Part shown: positions 1 to 9,665 of the stretch, in pieces | Layout: each line of letters begins with the position of its first letter | Numbering within the stretch: the first letter of the stretch is position 1 | Source: JACPPO01 sp965262505 | GTDB lineage: Bacteria > Acidobacteriota > Vicinamibacteria > Vicinamibacterales > UBA2999 | Reading direction: 5' to 3' | Length of the DNA: 64,000 nucleotides | Assembly: GCA_965262505.1 (NCBI GenBank) | Contig: CBDHFM010000030.1 | Coordinates: forward strand, 4,650,001 to 4,714,000 | The notes under the pieces: model-generated | What the model was told of the DNA's origin: nothing | Databases searched by the model: none | Seen by the model: the letters and a program-made list of their open reading frames with translations, nothing else | Position numbers and translations under genes: made by a program

Positions 1-63
1 AGGCCTCGTGCCGGAGCGATCGGCTGTACGCGCACGCTGTAGCGTGCTCGTGTGTCGTATCTC

Positions 64-1605
64 GTGAAGATTCTCTTCGCCACCAGCCACTTCGGTTTCC
101 TTCGCAATTTCGAGTTTGCGATTCGCGCGCTTGCCTCGCGTGGCCACCGGTTTCGGTTGGTCGCCGACCGCGGCGACAGTCTGGGCGGCTCGCGGACCGT
201 CGAGACGCTGTGTGCTGATTTCCCGTCGTTGATTTCCGTGGCGCAGGCACCGAAAATCAAGGACTCGCGGTGGCAGCCGCTGGGGAGTGCTCTGCGGCTG
301 TCGCTCGATTACTGGCGCTACCTGCACCCGCGTTACGCGGCCAGTCCGAAGCTGACGGCTCGCGCGGCCTCACAGGCGCCAGGTGTCGCGGCGGTACTTG
401 CCCGCGTGTCCGCGCTCGGTGGCCGGCCTGGCCTCGAGGCCCTTGGCCATGTCGCGCGCGGCGTCGAACGCACCCTGCCGATTGCGCCCGAGGTGCTGCG
501 TTTCCTTGACGCCGAGCGCCCGGATCTGGTGCTCGTCACGCCGCTGCTGTATTTCGGATCGCAGCAGGGGGAGTACGTGCGGGGCGCGCGTCGCCTCGGT
601 GTCCGCAGTGTACTGTGCGTCGGCAGTTGGGATCATCTGACGACGAAGGGGTTGATTCACGCGGTGCCCGATCGGGTCGTCGTCTGGAACGGCGCGCAGC
701 GCGAGGAGCTTCGGACGATCCACGGGATCGATTCCGAACGGGTGGCCATCACCGGCGCTCCGGCCTACGACCACTGGTTCGCCGCGGCTCCGAGCGTCAC
801 TCACGATGTGTTTTGCGAGAAGGCGCAACTCAGGCCGGAGCGTCCGTTCCTGCTCTATCTCTGTTCGTCGCCGTTCATCACGCCGCATGAAGTCGGTTTT
901 GTCGAGCGCTGGATTGCCGGAATACGCACTAGCAGCGTCCGCGAGCTGCGCGAGGCAGGCATCCTGGTCAGACCGCATCCGCAGAACGTGGAACAGTGGG
1001 CCGACGTCGATCTGTCGCGATTCGGGAACGTGTCGGTGTTCCCGCGCGGCGGTGCCAACCCTGTCGATCGCGACGCGCGCGCCGAGTACTTCGACTCAAT
1101 GTTTTTCAGCGCGGCAGTCGTCGGCGTGAACACGAGCGGGCTGATCGAGTCGGGCATCGTGGGCCGCATGGTGTATACGGTATTGGACGAAGAATTCGCT
1201 GGCACGCAGGAGGGGACACTGCATTTCCGCCACCTGCAGAGTGTCAACGGCGGACTGCTACACGTCGCGCGTGCGCTGCCCGAACACTACGCGCAGCTTG
1301 CCGATCTGCTCAGCGGGCGGATGGCGATTGACGAGAGGGCGCGACGGTTCGTCGAGGCCTTCATCCGGCCTCGTGGGCTCGACTTGCCGGCCGCCGAGGT
1401 CTTTGCTGACACGATCGAGGCCGAGGGGAGCCTGGGAGGCAGGACACCGCAAGTCGATAGCGCGCTGGCGCCGCTCTGGCGGGCCCTACTGTCGCCACTT
1501 GCAGCCGCCGCGCAGGCCGCCGCACACCGGCGGCGCGTGGTGACCAGGCGGAGGAAGATCGAGCAGACGTTTCGGGACAAGGACGCCGTGGAGCAGGCCC
1601 GGTGA
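64..1605 (+). CDS. Family A GT-B-like transferase, copy 1
   Basis: Uncharacterised protein of about 513 aa, probably a cytosolic GT-B-type glycosyl- or glycerophospho-transferase. Family A blocks seen here and in four other genes of the window: N-terminal Rossmann-like start (KILFATSHFGFLRNF), SWDHL (about residue 188), TGAP (about 230), RPHP (about 303), NTSGLIE (about 356) and QEGTLHF (about 382). The C-terminus is a short Arg/Lys-rich tail. A GTG at 52 is also in frame, but GTG 64 aligns with the MKILF starts of the paralogues. Its stop overlaps the next start by 4 nt, so it is probably the first visible gene of a long operon. The enzymatic role is inferred from fold-like motifs and context only. 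Confidence 0.75.
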   Translation: MKILFATSHFGFLRNFEFAIRALASRGHRFRLVADRGDSLGGSRTVETLCADFPSLISVAQAPKIKDSRWQPLGSALRLSLDYWRYLHPRYAASPKLTARAASQAPGVAAVLARVSALGGRPGLEALGHVARGVERTLPIAPEVLRFLDAERPDLVLVTPLLYFGSQQGEYVRGARRLGVRSVLCVGSWDHLTTKGLIHAVPDRVVVWNGAQREELRTIHGIDSERVAITGAPAYDHWFAAAPSVTHDVFCEKAQLRPERPFLLYLCSSPFITPHEVGFVERWIAGIRTSSVRELREAGILVRPHPQNVEQWADVDLSRFGNVSVFPRGGANPVDRDARAEYFDSMFFSAAVVGVNTSGLIESGIVGRMVYTVLDEEFAGTQEGTLHFRHLQSVNGGLLHVARALPEHYAQLADLLSGRMAIDERARRFVEAFIRPRGLDLPAAEVFADTIEAEGSLGGRTPQVDSALAPLWRALLSPLAAAAQAAAHRRRVVTRRRKIEQTFRDKDAVEQAR

Positions 1606-3236
1606 CCATTCTGTTCGCGATGGCGTCGCCCGAGTACCTGCGGTTCTACGACGGGACGGTTCAGTTGCTGGCTGCCCGAGGCCATCGCGTAGTGCTTGCG
1701 GTCAATATGCAGCGCGACAAGAAACCGGTCCGGGTTGAGGGGCTCGATTCGGCAGACGGCAGGATCGTGATGGTCGGCCTCGTGCCGGAGCGTGGCGGCA
1801 TGTGGGGATCGATCGCGTATGGGTTGCGCGGCCTCATGGATTTTGCGCGATATCTGCATCCTGGCTTCGCTGCCGCACCGGCGCTCCGCGCGCGAATAAA
1901 ACGGAAGGTGCTTCCACGCGGCTTTTACGCGCTCGATGCGGTCCACACGCTCGGCGTCACGGGCACGCGCCTCCTGCTCGCCGCATTGGCTGCGCTCGAG
2001 CGTTGCATTCCCGGCAGTCGGGACGTGGAGGCGTTCGTGCGCGCCCACGGCCCGGACGTCGTCTTCGTGTCGCCGCTCGTCGACGCGGGGTCGGACCAGG
2101 TCGATCTGGTGAAGGCAGCGCAGGCGCTGGGGGTGCCCGTGGCGGTCGGCATTGCCAGCTGGGACAACCTGACGAACAAAGGACTGCTGCGCGTCCAGCC
2201 GGATCAGGTCATCGTTTGGAACGAAGCGCAGCGGCGTGAGGCCGTCGAGTACCACGCGACGCCGCCGGACCACGTGGTCGTCACAGGCGCGCAGCCGTTC
2301 GACCGCTGGTTCGAGCGGCGCCCGAGCGAGACGCGCGAGGTGTTCTGTGCCCGCGTGGGGCTGCCCGCCGATCGACCGTATGTGCTGTACACGTGCTCGT
2401 CGAGTTTCATCGCGATTTCACCCGCCGAGCTCGCGTTCGTCCGCTCGTGGATCGCAGCGCTGCGTGCGCACCCGGCGACGGCGAGCGTGTCGGTGCTCGT
2501 GAGGCCGCACCCGTACAACCGCGCCGCCTGGGAGACCGCGGATCTGTCGGACTTCGAAGACGTGGCCGTCTGGCCGGATCGTGCCTACAACCCCGTCGAG
2601 GAAGAAAGCCGGAACGGCTTTTTCGATTCGCTGTACCAGAGCGCCGCCATCGTAGGGATCAACACGAGCGCGATGATCGAGGCTGCCATTCTCGGCCGAC
2701 CTGTCCTCGCGATACAGACCAACGACTTTGCCGCGAAGCAGGAAGGCACCTTGCACTTTCACTACCTGCTGCCAGAGAACGGTGGGTTTGTGCGAACGGC
2801 CTCCACGTTCGACGACCACATCAAGCAGCTCGCCGATGTCCTGTCGCGGCCGGACGAGGCGCGCGCGGAGACGGCGCGATTCGTCGCATCGTTCATCCGC
2901 CCGCACGGCCTCGACGTGCCCTGCACGCCGCTCGTCGCCGACGCTGTCGAGGCGCTGGGGCACGGCGCCGCGAGGCCCGCGAGGCCGACGCCCTGGTGGG
3001 CGCCGCTGTTGTGGCCCGTGCTGTGGGCCGGCGGCGCCTATGCGGGCGCCTGGAAGTTCGCGACCGACCCAAAGGTCGCCAGGTCGTTGCGTAAGAGGAC
3101 GGCTGCGCGATTGCACCGTGCCAGGCGGGTGCTTGGACGCGCGATCCGTATTGGCCGCGATCATCTGTCGCGGCGCAGCACGCGTGCCGTCCGGCGGTGG
3201 AACCGTATGTTCGGGGCGGTGGCCGGGCGCCGATGA
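1602..3236 (+). CDS. Family A GT-B-like transferase, copy 2
   Basis: About 544 aa, GTG start in a GTGA overlap with the previous stop. It carries the same block order as copy 1: SWDNLTNK, a VWNEAQ block, TGAQPFDRWF, RPHPYN, FFDSLYQSAA, NTSAMIE and QEGTLHFHYLL. The start is more divergent (TILFAMASPEYLRFYDG). After about residue 460 come a Trp/Pro-rich segment and a strongly basic tail (RSLRKRTAARLHRARRV), which may hold the protein at the inner membrane surface. Substrate unknown. It is clearly a paralogue of the proteins at 64, 5311, 6984 and 10637. Confidence 0.75.
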   Translation: MTILFAMASPEYLRFYDGTVQLLAARGHRVVLAVNMQRDKKPVRVEGLDSADGRIVMVGLVPERGGMWGSIAYGLRGLMDFARYLHPGFAAAPALRARIKRKVLPRGFYALDAVHTLGVTGTRLLLAALAALERCIPGSRDVEAFVRAHGPDVVFVSPLVDAGSDQVDLVKAAQALGVPVAVGIASWDNLTNKGLLRVQPDQVIVWNEAQRREAVEYHATPPDHVVVTGAQPFDRWFERRPSETREVFCARVGLPADRPYVLYTCSSSFIAISPAELAFVRSWIAALRAHPATASVSVLVRPHPYNRAAWETADLSDFEDVAVWPDRAYNPVEEESRNGFFDSLYQSAAIVGINTSAMIEAAILGRPVLAIQTNDFAAKQEGTLHFHYLLPENGGFVRTASTFDDHIKQLADVLSRPDEARAETARFVASFIRPHGLDVPCTPLVADAVEALGHGAARPARPTPWWAPLLWPVLWAGGAYAGAWKFATDPKVARSLRKRTAARLHRARRVLGRAIRIGRDHLSRRSTRAVRRWNRMFGAVAGRR

Positions 3237-5314
3237 CGGAGCAGAGAGACGCGTACGAGACGTATCTAACAGTGCGCGACGCGGTGCTTCGGATGAAGCA
3301 CCACGAGGGACTCGGGTCCGCCAGCCCAAGCGCCTACTGGGCCGAAGAGCTCTCGAACATCGACTACATGATCGAGGCATCGCCGCTCATCGTCCGGAAG
3401 CTGCGGCACCACACGTTTCAGATCACCGGCATTCGCCCGTACGACTACCGGGTGCAGGACGACAGCCGGCGGGACGCGTTCGAACAGCGCCTCGGCGCCC
3501 TCGTCGAGCTCGGAGGGCGCGATCTTCTGGTGCCGGAGCACGAGGCGCTGGGAGGGTTTGGATACAGCCTCGCGGACGGCCTGTGCAATCTCGACACTCT
3601 CAAGTTTTTCGAGGTGCTCGTGGGCATGAAACGGGCTGGCGTTCTGCAGTGTTTTGAGGGCAAGGCACCGGTCGTGCTCGAGATTGGCGCAGGCTGGGGT
3701 GGCTTCGCGTATCAGGTGAAGACCCTCTTCCCGCACGTCTCCTACATCGTCGTCGACTTCCCAGAGCTGTTTCTGTTTTCGGCGACCTACCTCCAGACCG
3801 TGTTTCTGCGGGCGCGCGTCGTCTTTGCCGACGAAGCGTCGGACCCCCTCGGCTGGCAAGGGGCGGATTTCGTCTTCGTGCCGAACACGATGGCCGATCG
3901 TGTCCGGCATGTCCCGCTGAGCATGACCGTGAACATTGCGTCATTCCAGGAGATGACGTCAGAGCAGGTGGAGGCATACGCGAAGCTGGCCCGCGATGCG
4001 GGTTCACGGTTTCTGTACAGCCTGAATCGGGAGCGGTCGCGATACAGCGCGCAGCTGTCGTCGGTCGGCGAGTTGGTCGGACGTTACTACGATGTGCGTG
4101 AGGTTTCGTTGCTCGACACCGACTACACGAAGGCGACGAGGAAGCCGCCGAAGTCAGGCGCCAACGTCCCGCTGAAGAAGAGCCTCGCCGGCGAGGAGGA
4201 CTTTGCCTACGTGCACCTCGCCGGAGCGCGCCGGGTTGCCGACGCACCCACGGTCGCTTCTTCGACTGCGCGCCGCGAGGCACCGGCAACACGAGCCCAG
4301 GTCGGCATTGGGGTGACGTTGTTCAACCGCGCGCAGCACCTGCGCGAGGCGCTCGATTCGCTCCTTGCGCAGACCTATCGTGATTTCCGCCTTGTCCTGG
4401 TGGACGACGCGTCGAGCGATGAGACCGAGGCGATCGCACGCGAGTACGCCGCATCCGATTCGCGCATCCAGTACGTGCGTCATGGCGAGCGACAGGGGAT
4501 GATCGCGAGCTGGCGCCGCGCGTTCGAGGAGGCGACCGCCGGCCCCTCCGTGCCGTATTTCGCCTGGGCGAGTGATCACGACCGGTGGGATCCGTGCTGG
4601 CTCGAGACGCTGGTCGAGGCCATGGAGGCCGATCCCAATGTGGTGCTCGCCTATCCCCTGTCGCGTCGCCTTGACGCGGCAGGCCGGCTCCTGGACAAGC
4701 CACCGCGATTGTTCGAGACGCTGGGCGTCACCTCTCGTGACGAGCGATGGTCGCGGGTGTGCCGGGAACACCCCGCCTCGGGTGACATCGTGTACGGACT
4801 GATACGCGCCGCGGCCCTCCGGGACGCGGGCGTCTTCCGCGACGTCGTATGCCCGGACCGTCTGCTGGTCGCCGAGCTCGCGCTGCGCGGCGAGTTCCGA
4901 CAGGTGCCGCGGGAGCTGTGGTTCCGCCGTCAGTTCGAGGAAGCCAGCGTCGCGCGTCAGCGGACCTCGCTGTTTGCCGGACGGGCGCCGCGCGGGCGCT
5001 GGCTGCCGCCGTGGTTGCAGCACGCCCGGACACTCTGGGGCGTGTACGTCACGCGTGCGGCCAGTGCCGGCGAGCGCCGCGCTGCCGCCCACCGCGTCAT
5101 CCGGCACTCGGCGCTGTACGCGCTGAAACATCAGCGAAAGACGACCACGTACCGGCAGTTCGGCTCCGTTCTGCGGGGGCTGACGTGGACCCGCAAGCGC
5201 ATCAAGCACTATTCGCTTCTGGCTGTTTTCCACGCGCTCGTGTCGACGCGCCGCGCCTATCACCGCGCGGTGTACGAGGTGGCCATCTTCACGCGCCGGA
5301 TCGGAATTCGGTGA
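3233..5314 (+). CDS. Bifunctional sugar O-methyltransferase-like / GT2 glycosyltransferase
   Basis: About 693 aa; ATG 3233 sits in an ATGA overlap with the preceding stop, and the reading frame is also open further upstream. Residues about 60-340 look like a SAM-dependent putative sugar O-methyltransferase: VVLEIGAGWGGFAYQV (about 147-162) is a motif I, and YIVVDFPELF follows. Residues about 357-580 are a GT-A family 2 domain: VTLFNRAQHLREALDSLL, then LVLVDDASSDE (about 391) and the acidic motif ASDHDRWDP. The C-terminal 90 residues are basic. Both activities in one chain suggest a sugar that is transferred and methylated on the same intermediate; the order is unknown. Confidence 0.8.
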   Translation: MTEQRDAYETYLTVRDAVLRMKHHEGLGSASPSAYWAEELSNIDYMIEASPLIVRKLRHHTFQITGIRPYDYRVQDDSRRDAFEQRLGALVELGGRDLLVPEHEALGGFGYSLADGLCNLDTLKFFEVLVGMKRAGVLQCFEGKAPVVLEIGAGWGGFAYQVKTLFPHVSYIVVDFPELFLFSATYLQTVFLRARVVFADEASDPLGWQGADFVFVPNTMADRVRHVPLSMTVNIASFQEMTSEQVEAYAKLARDAGSRFLYSLNRERSRYSAQLSSVGELVGRYYDVREVSLLDTDYTKATRKPPKSGANVPLKKSLAGEEDFAYVHLAGARRVADAPTVASSTARREAPATRAQVGIGVTLFNRAQHLREALDSLLAQTYRDFRLVLVDDASSDETEAIAREYAASDSRIQYVRHGERQGMIASWRRAFEEATAGPSVPYFAWASDHDRWDPCWLETLVEAMEADPNVVLAYPLSRRLDAAGRLLDKPPRLFETLGVTSRDERWSRVCREHPASGDIVYGLIRAAALRDAGVFRDVVCPDRLLVAELALRGEFRQVPRELWFRRQFEEASVARQRTSLFAGRAPRGRWLPPWLQHARTLWGVYVTRAASAGERRAAAHRVIRHSALYALKHQRKTTTYRQFGSVLRGLTWTRKRIKHYSLLAVFHALVSTRRAYHRAVYEVAIFTRRIGIR

Positions 5315-6987
5315 CATACCTCTTTTTCGCGCGGCACTTTACCTACCTGCGCAACTTCGAGTCGGTACTCTGCGCGCTTGCCGAGCGCGGGCATCAGGTC
5401 CATGTCGCGGTGGAACGGCAGGAAGTGTTTGGCGGCCGCGAGATGATCGATCGATTGACGGAGCGCTTTCCGGGCATCACGGCCGGCGCGGCGCCGGAGC
5501 GCTTCGATGGGTGGTATCGCCTCGCAACGAAGCTACGCCTGACACTCGACTACCTGCGGTATCTCGAGCCCGCCTACGAGACCACGCCGCGCCTGCGCAC
5601 ACGCGCGGAAAGCCGCGTTCCGAGGCTGCTGCTTGGCGCCCTGTGGCTGCCGGTGTTCAGCGGGGCTGGCGGGCGCAAGCGCCTGGGTCGGCTGTTGCTG
5701 GGCTGGGAGCGAGCGATCTCTCACGACCCGGCCGTCGTGCGCTACATCCGCGAGGCGGAACCCGACGCCGTGCTGATCACACCGCTCCTCGGCGTCGTTG
5801 CATCACCGCAACTCGACTACCTGTATTCGGCGCAAGCGCTGGGGATTCCAACCGCGCTCTGCGTCTGGAGCTGGGATCACCTCTCGAGCAAGGCGCTGAT
5901 TCGCACGCTGCCGGACCGCATCCTGGTCTGGAACCCGACGCAGCGGGAGGAGGCGGTCGATCTTCACGGCGTTCCGCCGGACCGCGTCGTGGTGACGGGC
6001 GCGCAGTGCTTCGACCAGTGGTTCGATCGGCAGCCGAGCCGCGATCGGGCGTCGTTCTGCTGCCGCGTGGGACTACCGGACGACTGGCCGTTCCTCCTGT
6101 GGGTGTGCTCGGCGCTCTTCAGCGGTAGTCCCGAGGAGGCGTCGTTGGTGGGCGGGTGGATTCGTGCGCTGCGGGGGAGCGGTCACGCGTCGCTCGCCGA
6201 GGCGAACATTCTTATCCGGCCGCACCCCTCACGAATGAAGGAATGGGAGCGCGTCGACCTCCGCCAGTGGGACCGCGTGGCGCTGTGGGGCGGAAACCCG
6301 GTCGACGCCGATACGAGGAACGATTACTTCGATTCGCTGTATCACAGTGCCGCCGTCGTCGGATTGAACACCAGCGCCTTCATCGAGGCGGCCGTTGTCG
6401 GGCGGCCTGTCTACACGATTCTGCTTCCCGAGTTCCGCGAAAACCAGGAAGGGACGATCCATTTTCATTACCTGCTGAACGTAGCCGGCGGCCTGCTGAA
6501 TGCCAGCCGCAGCCTCGACGAGCACGCGACGCAACTCCAGGAGCTGCTGGCCGGCCGCGCACCCGATCCCGGTCGCGCCCGGCGCTTCATCGAGGCATTC
6601 GTCAGGCCACAGGGGATGGCCAAGCCATCTACGCCGCTTTTCGTCGAGGCGATCGAACATCTTGCGAGGAGCCGCGCCGGCGCGCCGGCGGCGGCGATGT
6701 CTTCTACCGCGCCGCCCTTGTCCGTCCGCATGCTTGCCGCGCTCGAAAGGGGGGCTGGTCACGCGCTCATGAGAGACGCGGACGAGCAGTTTGAATTCAA
6801 GCGGAACAGGACCGTTGCGGCCCGCAAGAACCGGGACCGTAACGTCCGGGTTGCCGCCAAGGCGGAGACCCGGGCAGCGAAGGCGCGCAAGCTGGAGCAG
6901 CGTCACCGGGAGAAGCAGCAGATGCTCGATGCGCGGAAGCGCCGCAGGCGCAAGAAGCAACTACTCGCGCGGCTCGGTCTCGGATGA
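5311..6987 (+). CDS. Family A GT-B-like transferase, copy 3
   Basis: About 558 aa, GTG 5311 in a GTGA overlap with the previous stop. The open frame extends upstream into the previous gene, but only this start gives the family N-terminus (TYLFFARHFTYLRNF). Family A blocks present: SWDHLSSK, VWNPTQ, TGAQCFDQWF, RPHPS, YFDSLYHSAA, GLNTSAFIE and QEGTIHFHYLL. The last 70 residues are an extremely Lys/Arg-rich, probably helical tail rich in KAR/RRK repeats. Translationally coupled to both neighbours. Confidence 0.77.
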   Translation: MTYLFFARHFTYLRNFESVLCALAERGHQVHVAVERQEVFGGREMIDRLTERFPGITAGAAPERFDGWYRLATKLRLTLDYLRYLEPAYETTPRLRTRAESRVPRLLLGALWLPVFSGAGGRKRLGRLLLGWERAISHDPAVVRYIREAEPDAVLITPLLGVVASPQLDYLYSAQALGIPTALCVWSWDHLSSKALIRTLPDRILVWNPTQREEAVDLHGVPPDRVVVTGAQCFDQWFDRQPSRDRASFCCRVGLPDDWPFLLWVCSALFSGSPEEASLVGGWIRALRGSGHASLAEANILIRPHPSRMKEWERVDLRQWDRVALWGGNPVDADTRNDYFDSLYHSAAVVGLNTSAFIEAAVVGRPVYTILLPEFRENQEGTIHFHYLLNVAGGLLNASRSLDEHATQLQELLAGRAPDPGRARRFIEAFVRPQGMAKPSTPLFVEAIEHLARSRAGAPAAAMSSTAPPLSVRMLAALERGAGHALMRDADEQFEFKRNRTVAARKNRDRNVRVAAKAETRAAKARKLEQRHREKQQMLDARKRRRRKKQLLARLGLG

Positions 6988-9665
6988 TGAAGATCCTGTT
7001 TCTTGCGCGGCACTTCTCGTACCTCCGTAACTTCGAGTCGGTGATTCGCGAGCTGGCGCGCCGAGGGCACACGATTCGTCTCTCGGCCGATCGAGAGGAA
7101 ACGATGGGCGGCCGCGGGATGGTGGAGCGAATCGCTGCAGAGTTTCCGAATGTCACCGTCGGATGGACGCCCGCTCGCGAGTCGGGGGCCTGGTACGAGC
7201 TGGCGCGCAAGCTGCGGCTCGGTCTCGACTACCTACGGTTCCTCTCGCCCGGGTACGCCTCGGCTCATCATCTGCGGACGCGTGCCCGCGGGCGTGCCCC
7301 GATGACCGTGGTGGCGTTCGCGGCGTTGCCGCTGCTGCGTACACGCCACGGTCTCCAGTTCCTGGCGGCCATCCTGCGCGGGTTCGAGCGTGGCATTCCG
7401 CGCAGCGCGGAGCTCGACGCTTTCATCCGTGGTCAGGACCCCGATCTGGTACTGATTACGCCGCTCGTCGATCTCGGTTCACCGCAGGCCGACCATTTTG
7501 CGAGCGCGAAGGCGGCGGGCGTTCGCACGGTTTTGTGCGTCGGCAGTTGGGACCACCTGTCGAGCAAGTCGCTCCTGCGGCAAGTGCCCGACCGCGTACT
7601 CGTGTGGAACGAGACGCAGAAGCAGGAAGCGGTCGAGTTGCATCGTGTGCCACTGGACCGCGTGACCATCACTGGCGCGCAGTGCTACGACCACTGGTTC
7701 GGCCGCCAGCCTGCCCTGACGCGCCGCGCGTTTTGTGAACGCGTCGGATTGGACCCAGACAAGCTGTACGTGCTGTGGGTCTGCTCCTCGCTGTTTCGAC
7801 GTACGGCCAACGAAGCACACGTCGTCGAGCGGTGGATTCAGGCACTTCGAACGAGTGACGATCCGCGCCTGCGGGAGGTCGGCATCCTGGTGCGCCCGCA
7901 CCCGGCGCGGCTTGACGAATGGCAGAACACGGATCTTACCGATTTCCGGAACGTGGCATTCTGGGGCGCCCACCCCGTGGACGATGAGGCGAAGGAGGAC
8001 TACTTCGACTCGCTGTATTACAGCGCGGCGGTCGTAGGCCTGAATACGAGCGCGTTTCTCGAGGCCGGCATCGTCGGCCGGCCGGTCTACACGCTCCTCC
8101 TGCCGGAGGTCTCGCCGGCCAACCAAGAAGGGACGATTCACTTCCACTACATGCTGAACGTGAACGGCGGGCTCTTACACGCTTCGCGCAGCATGGAGGA
8201 GCACCTGTCGCAACTAGTCGACGCGGTCGCTTCACCCGTGGCGGAATCGGAAAAGAGCCGGCGCTTCACAGACGCCTTCGTGCGGCCGTTCGGCATCGAC
8301 GAGGCAGGAACGCCGCGGTTCGCGGACGCGGTTGAAGCCGAGGGCCGTCTCGGCCGCGTGCCAGCCGATCTGACCGACGCCGTGTTGCCGCACGTGTATC
8401 GCGCGCTGCTTTTCCCGTGGCTCCTGATCATGCAGGCCAAAGTCGCCTCGCAGCCCTGGAGGAAGGAGATGGGCTATAGGGCGCGCAAGGTGGCGCGCCA
8501 TTACAAGCAGTGGTTCTGGTTGCGCCTGAGGACGTATGCGGTGATGCAGATCAAGGGTAGGCGCGCTTACGACGGCCGGCGGGAGTTTCGCGGGGCCAAT
8601 CTTACGCCGAAGATCGGGAAGCCACGGGACCCGGCCAAGAGCCTGACGTTCCCGGGAATCTCCGAGGTGGACGAGACAAGAGAGACCGTCACCGTGCTCG
8701 GTCGCGCCCGTCGGCCGATTATCGTCGGCCCGTGGTTGACCGAGACGGGCTTCGAGCTGCTCTACTGGATTCCGTTCGTCGCCTGGGCGAAGGCATACGG
8801 CGGACTGCGCGACGAACAGCTGATCGTCGTGTCGCGCGGCGGTTGCGCGTCCTGGTACCGGCACATCACGAGCAACTACCTCGACGTCCTGTCGTTCTAT
8901 TCGCCGGACGAGTTCCGCACGCTGAACGAGCAGCGCACGCTACAGCACCGCGGACGGTTCAAGCACATGGAGATCTCGCAGTTCGACAAGGCGATCGTCG
9001 AGCGGGTGACGGCCACGGCCGGCCTCCATAAGCCCAAGCTGCTGCACCCCTCGCTGATGTACAACTTGTTCAACGTGTTCTGGCGTCAAATGGCACCAGT
9101 CACGCTCATCGAAGCCTTCACGGTGTTCAACCAACTCCCGCCAGTCGGGATGCACGATCTGGCCGCCCATCTGCCGGAGCAGTACGTCGCGGTCAAGTTT
9201 TACTCGAACATGGCCCTGCCCGACTCACCGGAGAATCGGGCGATGATCGCGCAGATCCTGCGAGAGCTGACCCAGACAACCGACGTCGTCCTGCTGAACA
9301 CCGGCCACCGCTTCGACGACCACACCGAATACCCGATCGAGGCGCGAGGGCGGCTGCACACGGTCGATCACCTGATGACGCCGGAGAACAACCTGCACAT
9401 CCAGACGAAGATCATCAGCGGCGCGACGGCGTTTGTGGGGACCTACGGTGGCTTCTCGTACCTCGCGCCGCTCGTCGGCACCGACACGCTGGCCTTCTTT
9501 TCCCATGCCACCAGATTCCGGTGGGACCACCTGGAGGTGGCTAAGCGTGTGTTCTCGAGTCTCCGCGCGGGTTCGTTTGTCGCGCTCGACGTCCGCGACC
9601 TCGATGTCGTCCGTCTTGGTTTCTCCGGAGCCGACTCGCGGCCAGTCGCGGTGAGCGGGCCATGA
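6984..9665 (+). CDS. Fusion of family A and family B putative transferases
   Basis: 893 aa, ATG overlapping the previous stop. Residues 1 to about 480 are a complete family A protein (MMKILFLARHFSYLRNF, SWDHLSSK, TGAQCYDHWF, RPHPAR, GLNTSAFLE, QEGTIHFHY). Residues about 480-570 are a basic linker. Residues about 575-885 form a full family B domain: GPWLTETGFELLYW (about 581), VSRGG, LHPSLMYN, VAVKFYSN, and VGTYGGFSYLAPLVG near the end. Family B otherwise occurs as separate genes at 16145, 17209, 18438 and 25830. The fusion implies that A and B act together on one substrate or in one complex. No biochemical activity can be read from the sequence. Confidence 0.8.
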   Translation: MMKILFLARHFSYLRNFESVIRELARRGHTIRLSADREETMGGRGMVERIAAEFPNVTVGWTPARESGAWYELARKLRLGLDYLRFLSPGYASAHHLRTRARGRAPMTVVAFAALPLLRTRHGLQFLAAILRGFERGIPRSAELDAFIRGQDPDLVLITPLVDLGSPQADHFASAKAAGVRTVLCVGSWDHLSSKSLLRQVPDRVLVWNETQKQEAVELHRVPLDRVTITGAQCYDHWFGRQPALTRRAFCERVGLDPDKLYVLWVCSSLFRRTANEAHVVERWIQALRTSDDPRLREVGILVRPHPARLDEWQNTDLTDFRNVAFWGAHPVDDEAKEDYFDSLYYSAAVVGLNTSAFLEAGIVGRPVYTLLLPEVSPANQEGTIHFHYMLNVNGGLLHASRSMEEHLSQLVDAVASPVAESEKSRRFTDAFVRPFGIDEAGTPRFADAVEAEGRLGRVPADLTDAVLPHVYRALLFPWLLIMQAKVASQPWRKEMGYRARKVARHYKQWFWLRLRTYAVMQIKGRRAYDGRREFRGANLTPKIGKPRDPAKSLTFPGISEVDETRETVTVLGRARRPIIVGPWLTETGFELLYWIPFVAWAKAYGGLRDEQLIVVSRGGCASWYRHITSNYLDVLSFYSPDEFRTLNEQRTLQHRGRFKHMEISQFDKAIVERVTATAGLHKPKLLHPSLMYNLFNVFWRQMAPVTLIEAFTVFNQLPPVGMHDLAAHLPEQYVAVKFYSNMALPDSPENRAMIAQILRELTQTTDVVLLNTGHRFDDHTEYPIEARGRLHTVDHLMTPENNLHIQTKIISGATAFVGTYGGFSYLAPLVGTDTLAFFSHATRFRWDHLEVAKRVFSSLRAGSFVALDVRDLDVVRLGFSGADSRPVAVSGP

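Noticed and set aside
2418..3380. Long open frame on the minus strand opposite two glycan genes
   Set aside because: It is antisense to well-supported coding sequence, Arg/Pro-rich, with no recognisable domain; such frames are common in GC-rich genes.
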